From: Apoda limacodes
Taxonomy: Eukaryota; Arthropoda; Insecta; Lepidoptera; Limacodidae
Reading direction: 5' to 3'
Length of the DNA stretch: 64,000 nucleotides
Assembly: GCA_946406115.1 (NCBI GenBank)
Contig: OX291540.1
Span: 8,118,563 to 8,182,562 of the forward strand
Shown: in pieces, positions 1 to 11,670 of the stretch
How positions within the stretch are numbered: position 1 is the first letter of the stretch
How the letters are laid out: each line of letters opens with the position of its first letter
The notes under the pieces: model-generated
The model's database searches: none
What the model saw: the letters and a program-made list of their open reading frames with translations, nothing else
What the model was told of the DNA's origin: nothing
Translations under genes and position numbers: made by a program

Positions 1-651
1 CAATGTGATTAATATAGGATAATCGTTTAATAGGTACCCGCAAATAATAGAGTCGAATATAATTATGTAAACCATCTTAATAATGTGTTACTATAGTTAG
101 CTACTACAGTCGGCTAAGAAGAAGAATATGAATAGTTAAGAACAAATCAAATGTAACATCAGTTGGGCCGTATGCTTGTCTTCACCTTACAATATGTAAA
201 AAGTATAACTGTATTATTCAGTCATTTATCCGACATTGACATGTGTATACGATACATAAGGTGTGGTAATACAAAATCTTAAGAGTAAAACAACAATAAT
301 TAAATACATAAATTGTTTAAAAATACTCTTAATCTTAATTTATAGCATGTTTCAAAAAATATGTAACATGTAGGTGTAGTAAAATACGATACAAAATTAC
401 TAGTTTAACTCAAGAATGGTGTACCTTTACACAGAACTGGAACGTTGTTACGATATAAATTAAAAAAGTCGCCTGAAGCAATTTTAAATTTCTTAACAAA
501 AAACTTGCCGTTTTGAAATTACCTATAATGTATGGAAAATAGATAAGTTGTCGGTCCGCACGCCTACGTAATCGACTCGGTCTAATTAAATTACACATCG
601 ATATTAAATGGAGTAGATTTCGAAATCACTAGTCTAGAGCTAGGGTTGTCG

Positions 652-665
652 CGCACTACAGTGCG
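652..665. repeat. short hairpin CGCACT-AC-AGTGCG
   Basis: A perfect 6-bp stem with a 2-base loop, followed by GTTTTAAC. It resembles the palindromes at 6432-6451 and 33013-33024, which share the core GCACTA-TGC. It may be a relic of a dispersed inverted-repeat element; no longer arms are seen. Confidence 0.4.
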
Positions 666-3600
666 GTTTTAACAATATAAATTCCAAAAATGTTGTCATA
701 TCATCATCATCATTAGTCCTGTCTGCCATCATTTACTTGTCTAAAGATATTTTCCCCATTGTAAGCCATTAACTATACGGGGTAGATCGCAATTCTCCTC
801 TTTCCTGATTCGCGTTATTACGTCTATTACAGTTCCTACACACCAAGTAAAGGAACTTCTACACTGTGTTCACTAGCAAGCCCTTTCCTATCCAGAACCT
901 TGGTCACCTACTTAATACAGTAAGTATATTATGGTCTTTTGGTAGTTTTTCATTTTTAGTACACAGCTATCTTAGTGGCACAGCTTGGAGTTTGCACTTA
1001 ATTAAGTAACAATTTAGGCACTTAATATATTGAGAGAAATATGTTTTACAAGTTATTCTCTATTTTTCGAACAAAATGTGAATTTTAATAAAATATTAAT
1101 AAAATAATTAATTAATAAGCGGAATGGAAACTTTATATTTGAAGTGAATATAATATATAAAAAATAAGAACAGTAAGTGAGAGATACATTAAAAACGTAA
1201 AAAGTAGAATTAGTTACTTGGTATGCAAGGCTGCAAAGTTATTAAGTCAAAGTCATTTTTTTTATTTAAATAAGGATTATCACTTTTGAATCGTCAAAGT
1301 TATAAAATACTATTTTTTGGAATCTGGTTCACAATGTTGTTGATTTCTACCGAGAAGAATCCGGCAAGAAACTCGATAGTTACTCTTTTAAAAAAAAATC
1401 ATAAAAACTAAAACATTTCAATAAAAAATTTAAGCCCTACAATTTATATTATTTCCATTTCAATTTGGTTTACCTATTGAGCATCTTCGGTCCCAAGGAT
1501 TTTTATCATTTACATAGTCTGAAATATTGTAGAATGCTTTTTTACAAAGTAGTTATTCGTTAAAAGATTTCAATTTACTTATTGATAGCTTTTGAATATT
1601 ATTGGGAACTTTGTTGTAAAAGTGTATACTTTATTTGGCTTTACAAGTGCCAATATTGAATATCGAGTAAGCTAGGCATTGTAAGATTGAACCTACAAAT
1701 ACAGCGAGCGAGAGAGAAGTTTCAAGATGCAAATAATTTCGCAGCTGTGCAAAACACACAAGTTTTCATCTCTCTACAGCGAGAAAAATAAATAATAGAT
1801 TTAAGAAAAACAATTTAAATATTTACCGTTTAATTGTAAATAGCATTAAACCTACTTACTAAATGAAACATTAAGTAGGTATACTTACTTTAAATATGAT
1901 ATACTTAATCTCTAAAAAACTTTACGCGCCTGTAATAAAAGTCAACTTTTATTAGCCACACTTTTCGTGCGAAAACTTAGTCCGGCATTTCCTACCATTT
2001 CTAGTAATTCTACAAGTGTTTGATTCATATCTTAGCTGCTGGAATCACATATTTTATTTTTAATTTATTTTAAATGTACCAAAAATAAAAATAATGTGTT
2101 ACCTGCGCCAACGGGTCACTAATGTAGGTCGAACCAACTTTAGTGGAATAAAAAAACGCAATTGGCGACGAAGTGGGCTTTTGCACCCAAATTTTGAACA
2201 ATAAAAAAAGCATTTCGAAGCGAGTGAGATAAGCAATATATTAATACTATAAACTACTATACGAATTCTAGTAAATTAAACTATACCTATACATACATAG
2301 ACATATGACCATATCAATAATTAGCGTTTTATCTTTTCAGTAGGTACCAACCTCATAAAGATACGTAAAATAACATATCCAACGTTCAATAATCCACTCC
2401 AAAAATTTAATAACAATCATTACAAAGTTCTCCAACTCTGTATAATCGGCTAACTGTCTGTTAACTTCGTAGTGAATCCCAAAAATTAATCGCTTAAAGA
2501 ACCTGTCAACCTCAAAAGTAAAGAATATTGAAAACTAGTAGTTATCTTCCAGTTAACTTTGCTCCGTAATGATAATAAAAAAACCTACTCTAACATGCAG
2601 GCAACAAAAAAAGACTTAAAAAGTCAACGTTCTAAATTCAAAAACAACGTTCGAATTATGATTTAAAACGTGTTCCGGAGAAACTCGACGTTTCTAAAAA
2701 CGAACACCTAGCGACCGCCGCCGTCATTATACATACGGGTAATGAGGAATTCATACACGAGCATTCCGGACATTAAGCTGTAATTAGTTTAAAACGAGAT
2801 ATGTTATAATTAATTTACACTACCTTGTATGTTAGTTCCTAAATACACATTACCCGCTCAGGGGATTTTACAGCTTTAGACTAAAACATATTTCTCATAT
2901 GACCGCCTTGCTCTTGTGTTAAGATAGACGTGTACTTTATAATAAATATAATGTTTCAAATATTTCAAGGCTAACCGTTCTCAGCTGTCAATCATAATAA
3001 GCTATCTATCTTTGTCTGATTTACATGTATTGCGGCTTGTTCATCTCACTCATACTCATGCCCGATCAACCTCTCAAGTTCTTTATTCAAAAAATTTGAT
3101 TTTAAATGTGGAATGAATAAGCATTATCTTAAGGAATCCATTCTTTTATTTGAATTTTTAATTTCTTTTTTTTTTCTGGCTGCCTGGCTTAGTGTTTTTT
3201 CTTTTCATTCTGAGATAGAAACGTTCTCAAGGTAAAAAATTATGTATTCCTTCATTTAAAATATGATCATGCTAATCTGATTTCGTGCTCGTGTGAATTA
3301 TTGTTTTTACTTGAAGTAATTTTCTTAATTATGTTTTCTTTTTAATTATGCCAATTGAAGCGTTAAAATGTGCAGTATCAGCGTCTGGGCAGCCCACGCC
3401 CCTTTTTCATATTTCAACACTATCTGACAGGCATTTGAATAAGCTTTTTTTTAATGTTTTTATAATAATTTGTGTTTTGTTTACGTTGATTATAAAAAGT
3501 AGTGGAGAAGGGGTAATGGAAGTTGATAGAAAAATAATGATATTATATTAAGGACATACCTACCTATACTAGAAAAATCTAAGATAATGAATCCCGACTT

Positions 3601-6431
3601 ATTTTAGTTTGTTTAAAATTGGCAAAGGGGTACATCATCTGTCACTGGCCTTTTATTTTACAGCTGACTATTGTAAAGTTGGTATTTATGACTTATGGGA
3701 CATATGTAAAGCCACCTTAATCCAGAATCCATATGCAGTGCTATCAGAAGCAGTGTTGCAGATAATATTATATAATCTGTGGTTGCAGCGATTACTTACT
3801 AAAGTGGTTGATAAAACGAGGCTGTCCTCACACAATGTTTTCTAACTGATTGTGCATTTCTCCTTTTTCATATTTAAATAAGACAAGTAAGAAAAAATAG
3901 GATGTATGTGTCGAAATTAGCTTGTTCTACTAATGGCAAGGCAAATAGATCTTTATCCAGGTATCATTAAGTAGGCCCGTCGTCACTTTCTATAACTCTC
4001 AACGGTGTTGATGACAGGTGGTATCTACCAAGACTTACGCTTACTACGTTATACACTAGGTGGTTATGTCGAGCTAGCTTAAAAATCTGTTTTGTGCTTA
4101 CTAAACATTTACTAAAACAAAAATTATGTTTCCATCAAGTACCGGACTGGATCGCTGCAATAAAAAAAAATCTCCCCCAAAGGAAAACACTTTTGTACTA
4201 ATTAAGTTTCAAAACCAATCATTTTCCTATACGAGTGAGCTGGGGCTACCAGTGTCAGCCAACCCTTATGTTTTATCCCATGCAGTGTTGCCAATTTTTT
4301 TTTAATAAAGAAGGAATTTTGAATATTTGAAAGTAAAAATAGTGGTATTCAATAATAAAAAGCGTTGCTTAGTATATATAAACAAATCTACCAAGAATGT
4401 GTTGATTATTTTATAAGATAGGGTTCTCAGAAGCGTTTATAAAAAATCGTGGTCATTAATAAATTACCTTAACGGTTATAAATATCGACAAACATGTCGG
4501 AATTTCCAAATGAATTTTCATTACCTATTTTCCCCCAGATGTGGTGCTCTTTTCATAAACTGTGTAACTGGTCATTCTCAGATTCCAAACCAAAGACCAA
4601 ATTACAATTAAAAATGATAAACTTTAAAAAGCGAGTATCTTAGTTTAGTTGTTTGGTAGATTTACTATAAAATACATAATATTGCCTAAGGATATGGTTA
4701 TTTAAACCACTTACACTGGTAAAATATGAATATCATCTTTTCATTTAACCAAAATAAAAAAAAAAGATTACTCGTCGCCAAAAGTAAGATATTGCTTTTA
4801 TACGTGATAATTTGAGACTACATGTATGAACATACTTCTTAGTTTTACTAAAATTAAGTATTACATTAATAATAATTCCATGTTGTAGTTTTTGTATTGA
4901 TAATGAAGTAGCTAACTATTATTTATTTTACGCACAAATTCAAAAATCATAAATTTGGTTTTTATTATTGTCAGATAGTTTATTATCATAATTATCTGAC
5001 CCGTTAGTTTTTTGTAAATACCTTCGATATGTTACAGTTTTACAGACACCTGTCAGACAGTACTTCCTTTAAAACCTGGATGAATGGACACGTTCGTTGT
5101 CGTCTAGACACCAAATTATCCAGATAAGTGTTCCTGGACCACCGAAGAATCCGTAGACCTACCACGACATTCCATTAACAAATCCTACGCATAAATCTGC
5201 GAATCGACTCACAATATCATAATGTAACATAAAACCCAGACATAAACACACAACGAAAATGTTATTGTTAAACTTAACTTAAGAGGACCTTAGGTTTCTT
5301 CTCAGAAGCATTCCCCATATCAAAACATGACAAAATTACTGCACCCGTATTACTTAATATCAAAGCAGTAAAGCTTATATTGTTTACAAGGCATGTTGAA
5401 CAATAATTGTCGAAATAAAGATTTGAATTTAAGTGGAAACGTTTGAAATTGGAACGCAAGCATTGACAACATTATTTATGTGTTTGTAAAATTACTTTGG
5501 TTCTTATTACATATAATAAGTGTTCATAATTAAAGATCGTAGTTACTTCTGAAAACAGGTTTATTTTTTTATGGTTTTGTTGAAAGCTTAAAGTGTAAGC
5601 ATGCTATAGCGTTCTGTCTTCAGCCAGCATTATCACTTTTCAGCGATGTTGAGGTATAATATGCGGTGTTATTATCAGTTTATATTAATATTTCTTCACG
5701 CTTGACAACTTTGTTCAAATTGATTCGATTGATTTAATCGATTAATATTTTTAATGTAGATTATAAAGTAAAGTTTTTAGAATTAAATTTAAGATACGAG
5801 AAACCTGCTTATTTTCTAATAAAAACAGACGATAACATGCAAATAAAAGGCCGATATTATTCATTTTATATTAGCATAAAATTTAAACTAAGTTTATAAT
5901 GTAGTTAGGTATAAATATTTGTATGTATAGTAAAGAAATGCTTCAAACATGGATATTTTCATTTATTTTTAATTTTTCGTACTTAATTCCAATAAACCGG
6001 TTATTTTCGGCTAAATCTATAACTATTAAGTTGAGGACTTTAAGTGACTTTGACCCAAATAGAAGTAGCAGAAAACAGTCTCTGCTTAGGTATATGGCTG
6101 TTGCAGCTAAGTGTGTCTTTATCTATACATATAAGTAAACATATCTTATAATATACACTATGAATAATAAATACGGCCAGATTTTCCGTATATATCATCA
6201 GTTGCAATTCTGACAAAGGACAAACTGACACATTACAATGCGTTCAGCTATTGCATTCTGCGAATGGAATCATAATGATACAAACAATGATAAATTTATT
6301 GAAATAACGCTTGAATAATACGTGGATTAACTGTAATGAGATAACTGCTTGAAATCATACTATTTTCGCATTTTTATTCAATTTTTATGACAGTAGTAGT
6401 GGTAACACAAGAGCCGGAAAAGAACGGTTTT

Positions 6432-6451
6432 TAACTGCACTAGTGCAGTTA
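6432..6451. repeat. perfect 20-bp palindrome centred on GCACTAGTGC
   Basis: The 20 bases TAACTGCACTAGTGCAGTTA are their own reverse complement. The central ten bases recur in the palindrome at 33013-33024. Nothing around it is coding. It could be a dimeric protein site or the centre of a decayed fold-back element. Confidence 0.6.
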
Positions 6452-7111
6452 CAGCTTTTGATACAATAAATGCACGTTAGTTAGATTCTTAAGTTTAGTC
6501 CTAATTGGAAATACTTACTTTTCACAGAAAACCAAATGGGTGTATTCCAAGAATATATAGAAATAATTTATATAAGTATTAAGTAGTTTTTTAAAATACA
6601 TGCACACACACAAATAATCTTAACTACTCTAAAATTATAAATTAAAATTGAATTGATTAACAAGGTTTTTGTTTAGGCTTGCTTTCTCATTTGTAAAGTT
6701 TAGTTTTTTTTTTTTACCTAAGCACTACTCCAATATAAATAAAATTGAATTTGAAACTGTTTTAAGCGTCAATAACGTTGACCAGGGTAAAAATTCTTCT
6801 TAAGCGTTAGTGTTTATTTAATGTTTATGTAAACAAATCGCACGAAGTTGATCCGAATATTTATTTTTATCTAAAGATGGCGACGACAAACACCTACATT
6901 TGTAAACAATGACGATATTTGCCACTTATTCATCACATTTATTTAAGTCTTATAAATGTTATAAGTACCTTTTTTGTAGCTGCGTTTAAAAAAAAAGGCT
7001 AGAAAAATATTTCGTAGCCCTATTCTTAATCAAAGTCTCAAAAATTGATTATGTGTTTCACTCCATTACCACTTTTAGTTTCGTACATGTAAAAAGCGTC
7101 TACTTTTATTA

Positions 7112-7217
7112 TTTCTTTACAATCCTACAAATTTTATAAATGTGAAAGTTTGTCTGGATGGATGTTTGTTACTCAATCACGCTTCAACTACTTAACGGAT
7201 CGGGAAAAAACTTGGTT
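7112..7217 (+). repeat. lepidopteran dispersed repeat fragment
   Basis: The wording here, a run near ATTTTATAAATGTGAAAGTTTG followed by GGATGGATGTTTGTTACTC, a CACGC and then CAACTACTTAACGGAT, matches a repeat that I recognise as very abundant in moth and butterfly genomes. Its class is uncertain to me. It is a diverged fragment with no coding capacity. Confidence 0.55.
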
Positions 7218-8850
7218 TTAAATATGAAATAACAGGCAACTACCTTTTCGACAAAATTACTTTTCAGATAAAAAATACTATTTACCGATATCGATATATA
7301 AGCACCGGTAGGTATCTCTTCACTAGAAATCCATCTCAACTGTCGAAGATGTACCACTTTAATTGTGAGTTTTAATCTTCTTCGTAAGCACCGAATGTTT
7401 AACGAATTATTAATATAAATTGTAATATCAATAACTAGAAGTTCTACAAGTTAAAACCAACAAACTAGATCTAACCTATATCTAATTGCTACATGTAGGT
7501 AAGTATTATAGTCAATAGGCGAAATCCTTGATAATCAAAGCTAGATAAATAAATAAAACCCCCTTTTTCATTGCTGACGGATTTCGGATGTTGACTGCGA
7601 CATAATTACACAATTTAATAGTCGAAGAGCGCGCTGACCCAATCTGTCAAATACCGGTAGGCTTACAATTCGAAACCGATGTCCGCCAATCACCGGTTTT
7701 CCAAACTTCACCACACACGTCTCAACAATGCATCTAATCTCCTTACATCTCCGATATGTAACAAACGGTTGGGCAATAGTAAATTCGTTTTTTGAACCAG
7801 TTCCATTTGTGCACAATTGAATTTTGTGACAAAGCTGCCACATTGTCATAGTAGGTAGGTACGCAACGGAGATTAAATTAAGGAGTTACTAGTAATATAA
7901 CAACTACTGACTGAAGACATACCTTGTACAACAAAGGATATATACTTATATATATTAAAGATTTTGTGTTATGTATCGGTATTTTTTGTTTTTTTTTTTA
8001 AATTAGAGGTAAAATTACATTGAAGACTAACTAATTTCTTGCGATTATATTCACTCAAAAAATTTTATGAATACATTTTTTTTGTAAAAATAGCCGACCG
8101 ATTCTTATATTATTTATTATTTTCCCACTACCATAGCATCATCAGGTGACAAGAAATATGTCATAACACGTAATATACAGACTTATGTTTTTTAGAATTA
8201 AATTAAGAGACAAACCTATTATGAATAATTTTATTGCGAACAGACACACGAAACAAAAAAAAAGCTATTATATTCTGTGATTCTGAAATAGAAGATAAAA
8301 TAAATCCTAAGAAGTGTAATGCAAATATTGCTCTTGTATAGTATAGAATAGTTTATTGATGAAAAGTTACATTTTAATGCTTAAGCTAAGACAGTTTACA
8401 TATGCTGCAAAAACAAGCTTTACGAAGGGTTTTTTAGAAAGGTACCACGAATGGGCTGTAACTAAGAAAATATTAGGGTTAGGCAGGTTAGGTGGTGGAT
8501 CCCTTGTTAATGTTATAAACGTTTGGAGACAAAGTGTTGGTTGTTGCGAAGCAAGGATATGCTGGTACTTAATTGAAACGTTAGTGTATTAGTGATGTGC
8601 TACTACTAACACTAGATGTATTGACATTAACATTTAGAGTTCTATATTAACATATAGATATTATTACGGAGAGAGTAGATTTTGAATATTTATTTGCTTT
8701 TGCACGCTTCGTGTCTATAAGATACGCATTTTTGCTGAAAAGTGTATAATTTTTTTAGAGTTTTGCTTATAAATGTATGTTGCAGGTAAGGGTATAAATA
8801 AATGAATCTGCAATAAAAGCTTTTTGGTTTAATGACCTTCAAGATAAATG
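7218..8850. other. AT-rich stretch without a recognisable gene
   Basis: The 7568-7849 minus-strand frame (93 codons) lies in a somewhat more GC-rich patch, but its translation shows no domain, signal peptide or repeat. The plus-strand frame at 8356-8592 is likewise anonymous. I see nothing else. Confidence 0.6.
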
Positions 8851-8865
8851 TTTACCATATTTGTC

Positions 8866-8945
8866 CTGTACAGGGATCGAACCAGCGCCCTCTACATAGA
8901 GGCAGCCCTCTGTTTACCAATTCTGCCACGAAGGTGGAATTCCAT
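8866..8945 (-). mobile_element. tRNA-derived SINE head (minus strand)
   Basis: Read on the minus strand, this segment has an RNA polymerase III A box (TGGCAGAATTGG, 8917-8928) and a B box (GGTTCGATCCC, 8873-8883), with tRNA-like spacing. It then runs into AGGACAAATATGG...AAACATTT, which resembles the sequence after the B box of the SINE at 50131-50441. There is no paired acceptor stem, so this is a SINE head and not a functional tRNA gene. The body toward lower coordinates is short and decayed. Confidence 0.7.
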
Positions 8946-9071
8946 TCCTCTTATATCTTAATAAGATATAATTTAGTTATTTTAAACTTTCGCGTTTTTC
9001 GCTCATTATTATTATAGAACTCGGGTCTGAACGCGATGCACGTAAGTACGTATGCGGAAACGTACTTGTAT

Positions 9072-9117
9072 TGGGTGCCGACGTTTCGACAAGGATTGCA
9101 CCTTATCGTGGTCACGG
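9072..9117 (-). repeat. dispersed repeat fragment (GCCGACGTTTCGACAAGG type)
   Basis: The GC-richer string containing GTGCCGACGTTTCGACAAGG, then GATTGCACCTT and CGTGGTCACGG, matches a short repeat that I recognise as common in lepidopteran genomes, usually written on the opposite strand. It is embedded in AT-rich DNA with no ORF. The parent family is not known to me. Confidence 0.5.
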
Positions 9118-9535
9118 CTATACTAGATATAATTTGCTACGTTGTTGCACCCAAAGAGTTAATGACCTTTACACGAAAAATATAATATCTAATTTGTTCA
9201 AACTAAAAACGTACTCACCTATTTGATCCGTTTTTGGTTCTTGCAATATTCATCTAACATAGAACAGCCTTTTATAGCCACATTTACTTAACGTTCCTAT
9301 TTTTCCTGCTTTTAGACACAATTTCCTAAAAAGGCTAATACAAAAGAGTCAACTATTCAAAGGACTCCAAATCTGTTTATATAAATTTGGCACACATATA
9401 GCTATTATGATGTAGGCGTGCGCTAAGAAAGGATTTTCCAAAACTAAAGGAGTGAAATGGGGGTTCAAAGTTTGTATGGAGCACTAAGATCGTGAGGTTA
9501 ATTAGTTTTCAATAGTTAATTAGTTCATTATTTTT
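9118..9535. other. non-coding stretch, probably repeat-derived
   Basis: No gene. Around 9415-9485, phrases such as GGGGGTTCAAAGTTTGTATGG resemble the interior of the repeat whose end lies at 9605-9667, so part of this stretch may belong to the same old copy. Confidence 0.4.
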
Positions 9536-9557
9536 GAGAGAGAGAGAGAGAGAGAGA
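9536..9557. repeat. (GA)11 microsatellite
   Basis: An uninterrupted GA dinucleotide run of 22 bases. It could bind GAGA-type factors, but no promoter context is seen. Confidence 0.95.
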
Positions 9558-9604
9558 AAACGTCAAGTATGAGTGGGTTTTTTTTTTCTATAATTGAGGA
9601 GTTG

Positions 9605-9667
9605 CCGTAAGAATCCTATGCCGATAACAAAATAAGGGCGGGCGAAGCCGCTGGCAGAAGCTAGTTA
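9605..9667 (-). repeat. end of a lepidopteran dispersed repeat
   Basis: Read on the minus strand it begins AACTAGCTTCTGCCAGCGGC and continues TTCGCCCGCC. This is the familiar AACTAGC...CCGCGGCTTCGCCCGC start of a very abundant lepidopteran repeat. The copy is short and diverged. Confidence 0.55.
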
Positions 9668-9883
9668 TCTAGTAAATACACAGCTAATCCATGCATGCGT
9701 AATATCCGTAATATTTTAGAACCGGTTTTAGAATTACACGAAAGAGTATTATAATATATGTATAATACACACAGACAGATAATATATGAAATACAGTTAT
9801 GAAAAGGGTAAGGCGGATGCTGCACGTGTTTCGGAATGAAACATCGGGGAGAGGTATTGTGGATAATATGGTAGTGAATCAAA

Positions 9884-9886
<3 letters not shown>

Positions 9887-9927
<41 letters not shown>
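9887..9927. repeat. (AT)n microsatellite
   Basis: A pure AT run of about 41 bases. A minus-strand open frame crossing it encodes an Ile-Tyr run, which is a by-product of the microsatellite and not a protein. Confidence 0.95.
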
Positions 9928-9930
<3 letters not shown>

Positions 9931-10543
9931 GACTGGTTTGTGCGTTAGTGGTTTGTTCATTTCTCATGCACAATTTACAACTTCATGTGTTTGAATTACA
10001 AAGAATTTTCACAGTAAACACAATACACATACGACAGATTTAACCATTCTGCAGGCTACATAATATTTAATTTTTGCATATGTTGTAAATTACCTTGTTA
10101 ATTTTAACGACATTGTTGGAAAACAAGGACGTGAACGCATGCCACTTTGTCAAAATAATTGTTTACTAAAAAATACATTTTAGGATATCATTTAAGTGAT
10201 TGCAATAATTTGAAATATACGTACATACATAGAGGGATAGTTTAGAGCCTCATAGTAGCTAGTGTTCTAAGGCAAGGTGGCATGGAATGGTGGCACGACA
10301 CGGTTATTCTCAGAACATAGTAACATAAGTTCCTGAAGTTAGAACGTTTCACCTTTAATTACTCGCACGAGGTATATTTTACCCCACGAAGTTTTTGAAG
10401 CGTCGTAACTTCGCCATTTTAAAAGTTACCGTAACGGCGCGGCGTTCCTAGTAGCAGCCTGAATATCTCTCCCCGGTCTGGTTCAGTCAAAAAAGCTGCT
10501 CCATATCGTGTGGTTGGGTCAAGAGATCACATCTGGGATATGT
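9928..10543. other. non-coding stretch left of the hAT element
   Basis: The first half is AT-rich and featureless. From about 10380 to 10543 the sequence is clearly more GC-rich (for example CGTAACGGCGCGGCGTTCC) and may be an old transcribed or repeat-derived piece. It continues on the far side of the hAT insertion at 11671. Confidence 0.4.
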
Positions 10544-10945
10544 ATTACCACCAGGGTGACCATTTGTGGCAGATTTCTGCCATTTTGGCAGATTTCACAC
10601 CTAAATTTCAAATCTGGCAGAAATAGCTGACGATTTAAAAATGTGGCAGAAATTGGCAAATTTCAAAGAAATCCTTATTTTTTTTATCACATATAGAAAA
10701 CTCATAATTTTCTATGTCTTTTTAGATATTTTTTTTATAACTTATTTGGTAGAAGATTATTTTACTTACTGAGCTGGCAACTTTTGTCTTCTGTCATACA
10801 GCACGGGGATTTCCTGTTTATTCGTGTAGGTACGCCATATGATTATGAACGATAAATAGTCTAAGATAAGGTTTATTTTTTTATAACATAATTGATAAAT
10901 GTTTCAAAAATGTATTGTTGTCTTGTGCATTATCTTTATGCAGTT

Positions 10946-11224
10946 CAAGAGGGCGGTCCCGGTACGAAAAACCACGACCATATTTAACCACAGATGACCA
11001 AATGACGTCATAACCGCGGTCCTGGTACTTTAATTTAAAATAATCCAACTTAAACCAATTTACTACAAAGTACCACGGCCATTTATAAGGTATTTTGGTT
11101 TTGTACGTCAGCTGCCACTGTCAAATTGTGGACTAGTAGTCCCGGTGATTTAATATAACTTTTAACTTAAACTAATTTAATACGTGGTATTTTGTGGTAT
11201 GCCTCGAGGACCGCGCCCTTAATG
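10946..11224. mobile_element. nested non-autonomous inverted-repeat element (MITE)
   Basis: This 279-bp segment is flanked by an exact 9-bp repeat TATGCAGTT (10937-10945 and 11225-11233). Its ends are imperfect inverted repeats: CAAGAGGGCGGTCC on the left and, read inward, CATTAAGGGCGCGGTCC on the right. Internal GGTAC and CTTAAAC-AATTTA motifs recur as subterminal repeats. It has no coding capacity. It sits in the leader region ahead of the zinc-finger exon of the host hAT element, so it arrived later. An 8- or 9-bp duplication fits several superfamilies (hAT, P, Mutator); I do not assign one. Confidence 0.75.
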
Positions 11225-11265
11225 TATGCAGTTGTGTTTCTGTGTCTATGATGATCCTTACATAC

Positions 11266-11432
11266 ATGATGGAAAGAAAATATGAGCCTTCCTACCTTCG
11301 TTGGATTTCCAGGACTAAGCACGATCCTGATGTTGCATTTTGCAAAGCTTGCAATTGTAATTTTGTTACAAGATATCCTGCATTAAAGGAACATGTGTCA
11401 TCTCAAAAACATAAGATAGCGGCCAATCATCG
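11266..11432 (+). CDS. zinc-finger exon of a hAT-like transposase (partial)
   Basis: The frame starting at the paired ATG codons at 11266/11269 encodes about 55 residues. It has the layout C-x2-C, a hydrophobic stretch ending in an Leu-x2-H, then SSQKHK: CKACNCNF followed by ALKEHVSSQKH. This Cys2-His2 (BED/U1-like) finger, preceded by a Trp and an Asp-Pro-Asp, is characteristic of the N-terminal DNA-binding domain of arthropod hAT transposase-like proteins. The longer frame starting at 11194 begins inside the nested MITE, so I prefer the later starts. The frame runs into CATCG|GTAAGT, an excellent splice donor at 11433, after which the in-frame TAA belongs to the intron. The remaining transposase exons are absent from the element. 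Whether this exon is used by any host gene is unknown. Confidence 0.6.
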
Positions 11433-11670
11433 GTAAGTACATTGCAAAGTGTAAAAATGAATTTTAACCGACTTTTAAAAAAAGGTTATTAATTTGACCC
11501 GTATGTTGCCAGAAGTGCGTATTTTATTTATACATTCACGTCTTTATGGTGACAGTAATATGATGGCAGATTTTTGGCATTTTCTGGAGTCGAGTTCGGC
11601 AGATTTTGGCAGATTTTTTGCAAGTGTCGGGCAGATTAGCTATTTTTGAGATGGTCACACAAATTACCAC

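Larger units (their letters stand above)
1..7110. other. AT-rich stretch without a recognisable gene
   Basis: I see no gene here. The open frames (61 to 78 codons) have low-complexity, Phe/Ile/Lys-rich translations, no domain and no consistent splice context, as expected by chance in AT-rich DNA. Locally more GC-rich spots (about 780-900, 2690-2770 and 3970-4075) show no motif I can name. Two small palindromes are listed separately. The stretch is consistent with intron or intergenic DNA. Confidence 0.7.
10552..11662 (+). mobile_element. hAT-superfamily-like DNA transposon (internally reduced)
   Basis: The 8 bases ATTACCAC occur exactly on both sides (10544-10551 and 11663-11670), the target-duplication length of hAT elements. 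The left end starts CAGGGTGACCAT. The right end read inward is TTGTGTGACCAT, so the termini share GTGACCAT and most flanking positions, although the outermost right bases have drifted. Both ends carry several short copies of GGCAGATTT or GGCAGAAA, like subterminal transposase-binding repeats. Inside is an exon encoding a zinc finger of the kind found at the N terminus of hAT transposases, but no catalytic domain, so the 1.1-kb copy is non-autonomous. A second element (10946-11224) is inserted within it. Confidence 0.8.

Noticed and set aside
7568..7849. 93-codon minus-strand frame
   Set aside because: No recognisable family, start context or splice context; a frame of this length is expected by chance in 64 kb.
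8470..8500. Telomere-like TTAGG words
   Set aside because: Only two or three imperfect TTAGG occurrences, not a tandem array.
9661..9960. 99-codon minus-strand frame with an Ile-Tyr run
   Set aside because: The run is simply the (AT)n microsatellite translated; the rest has no domain.
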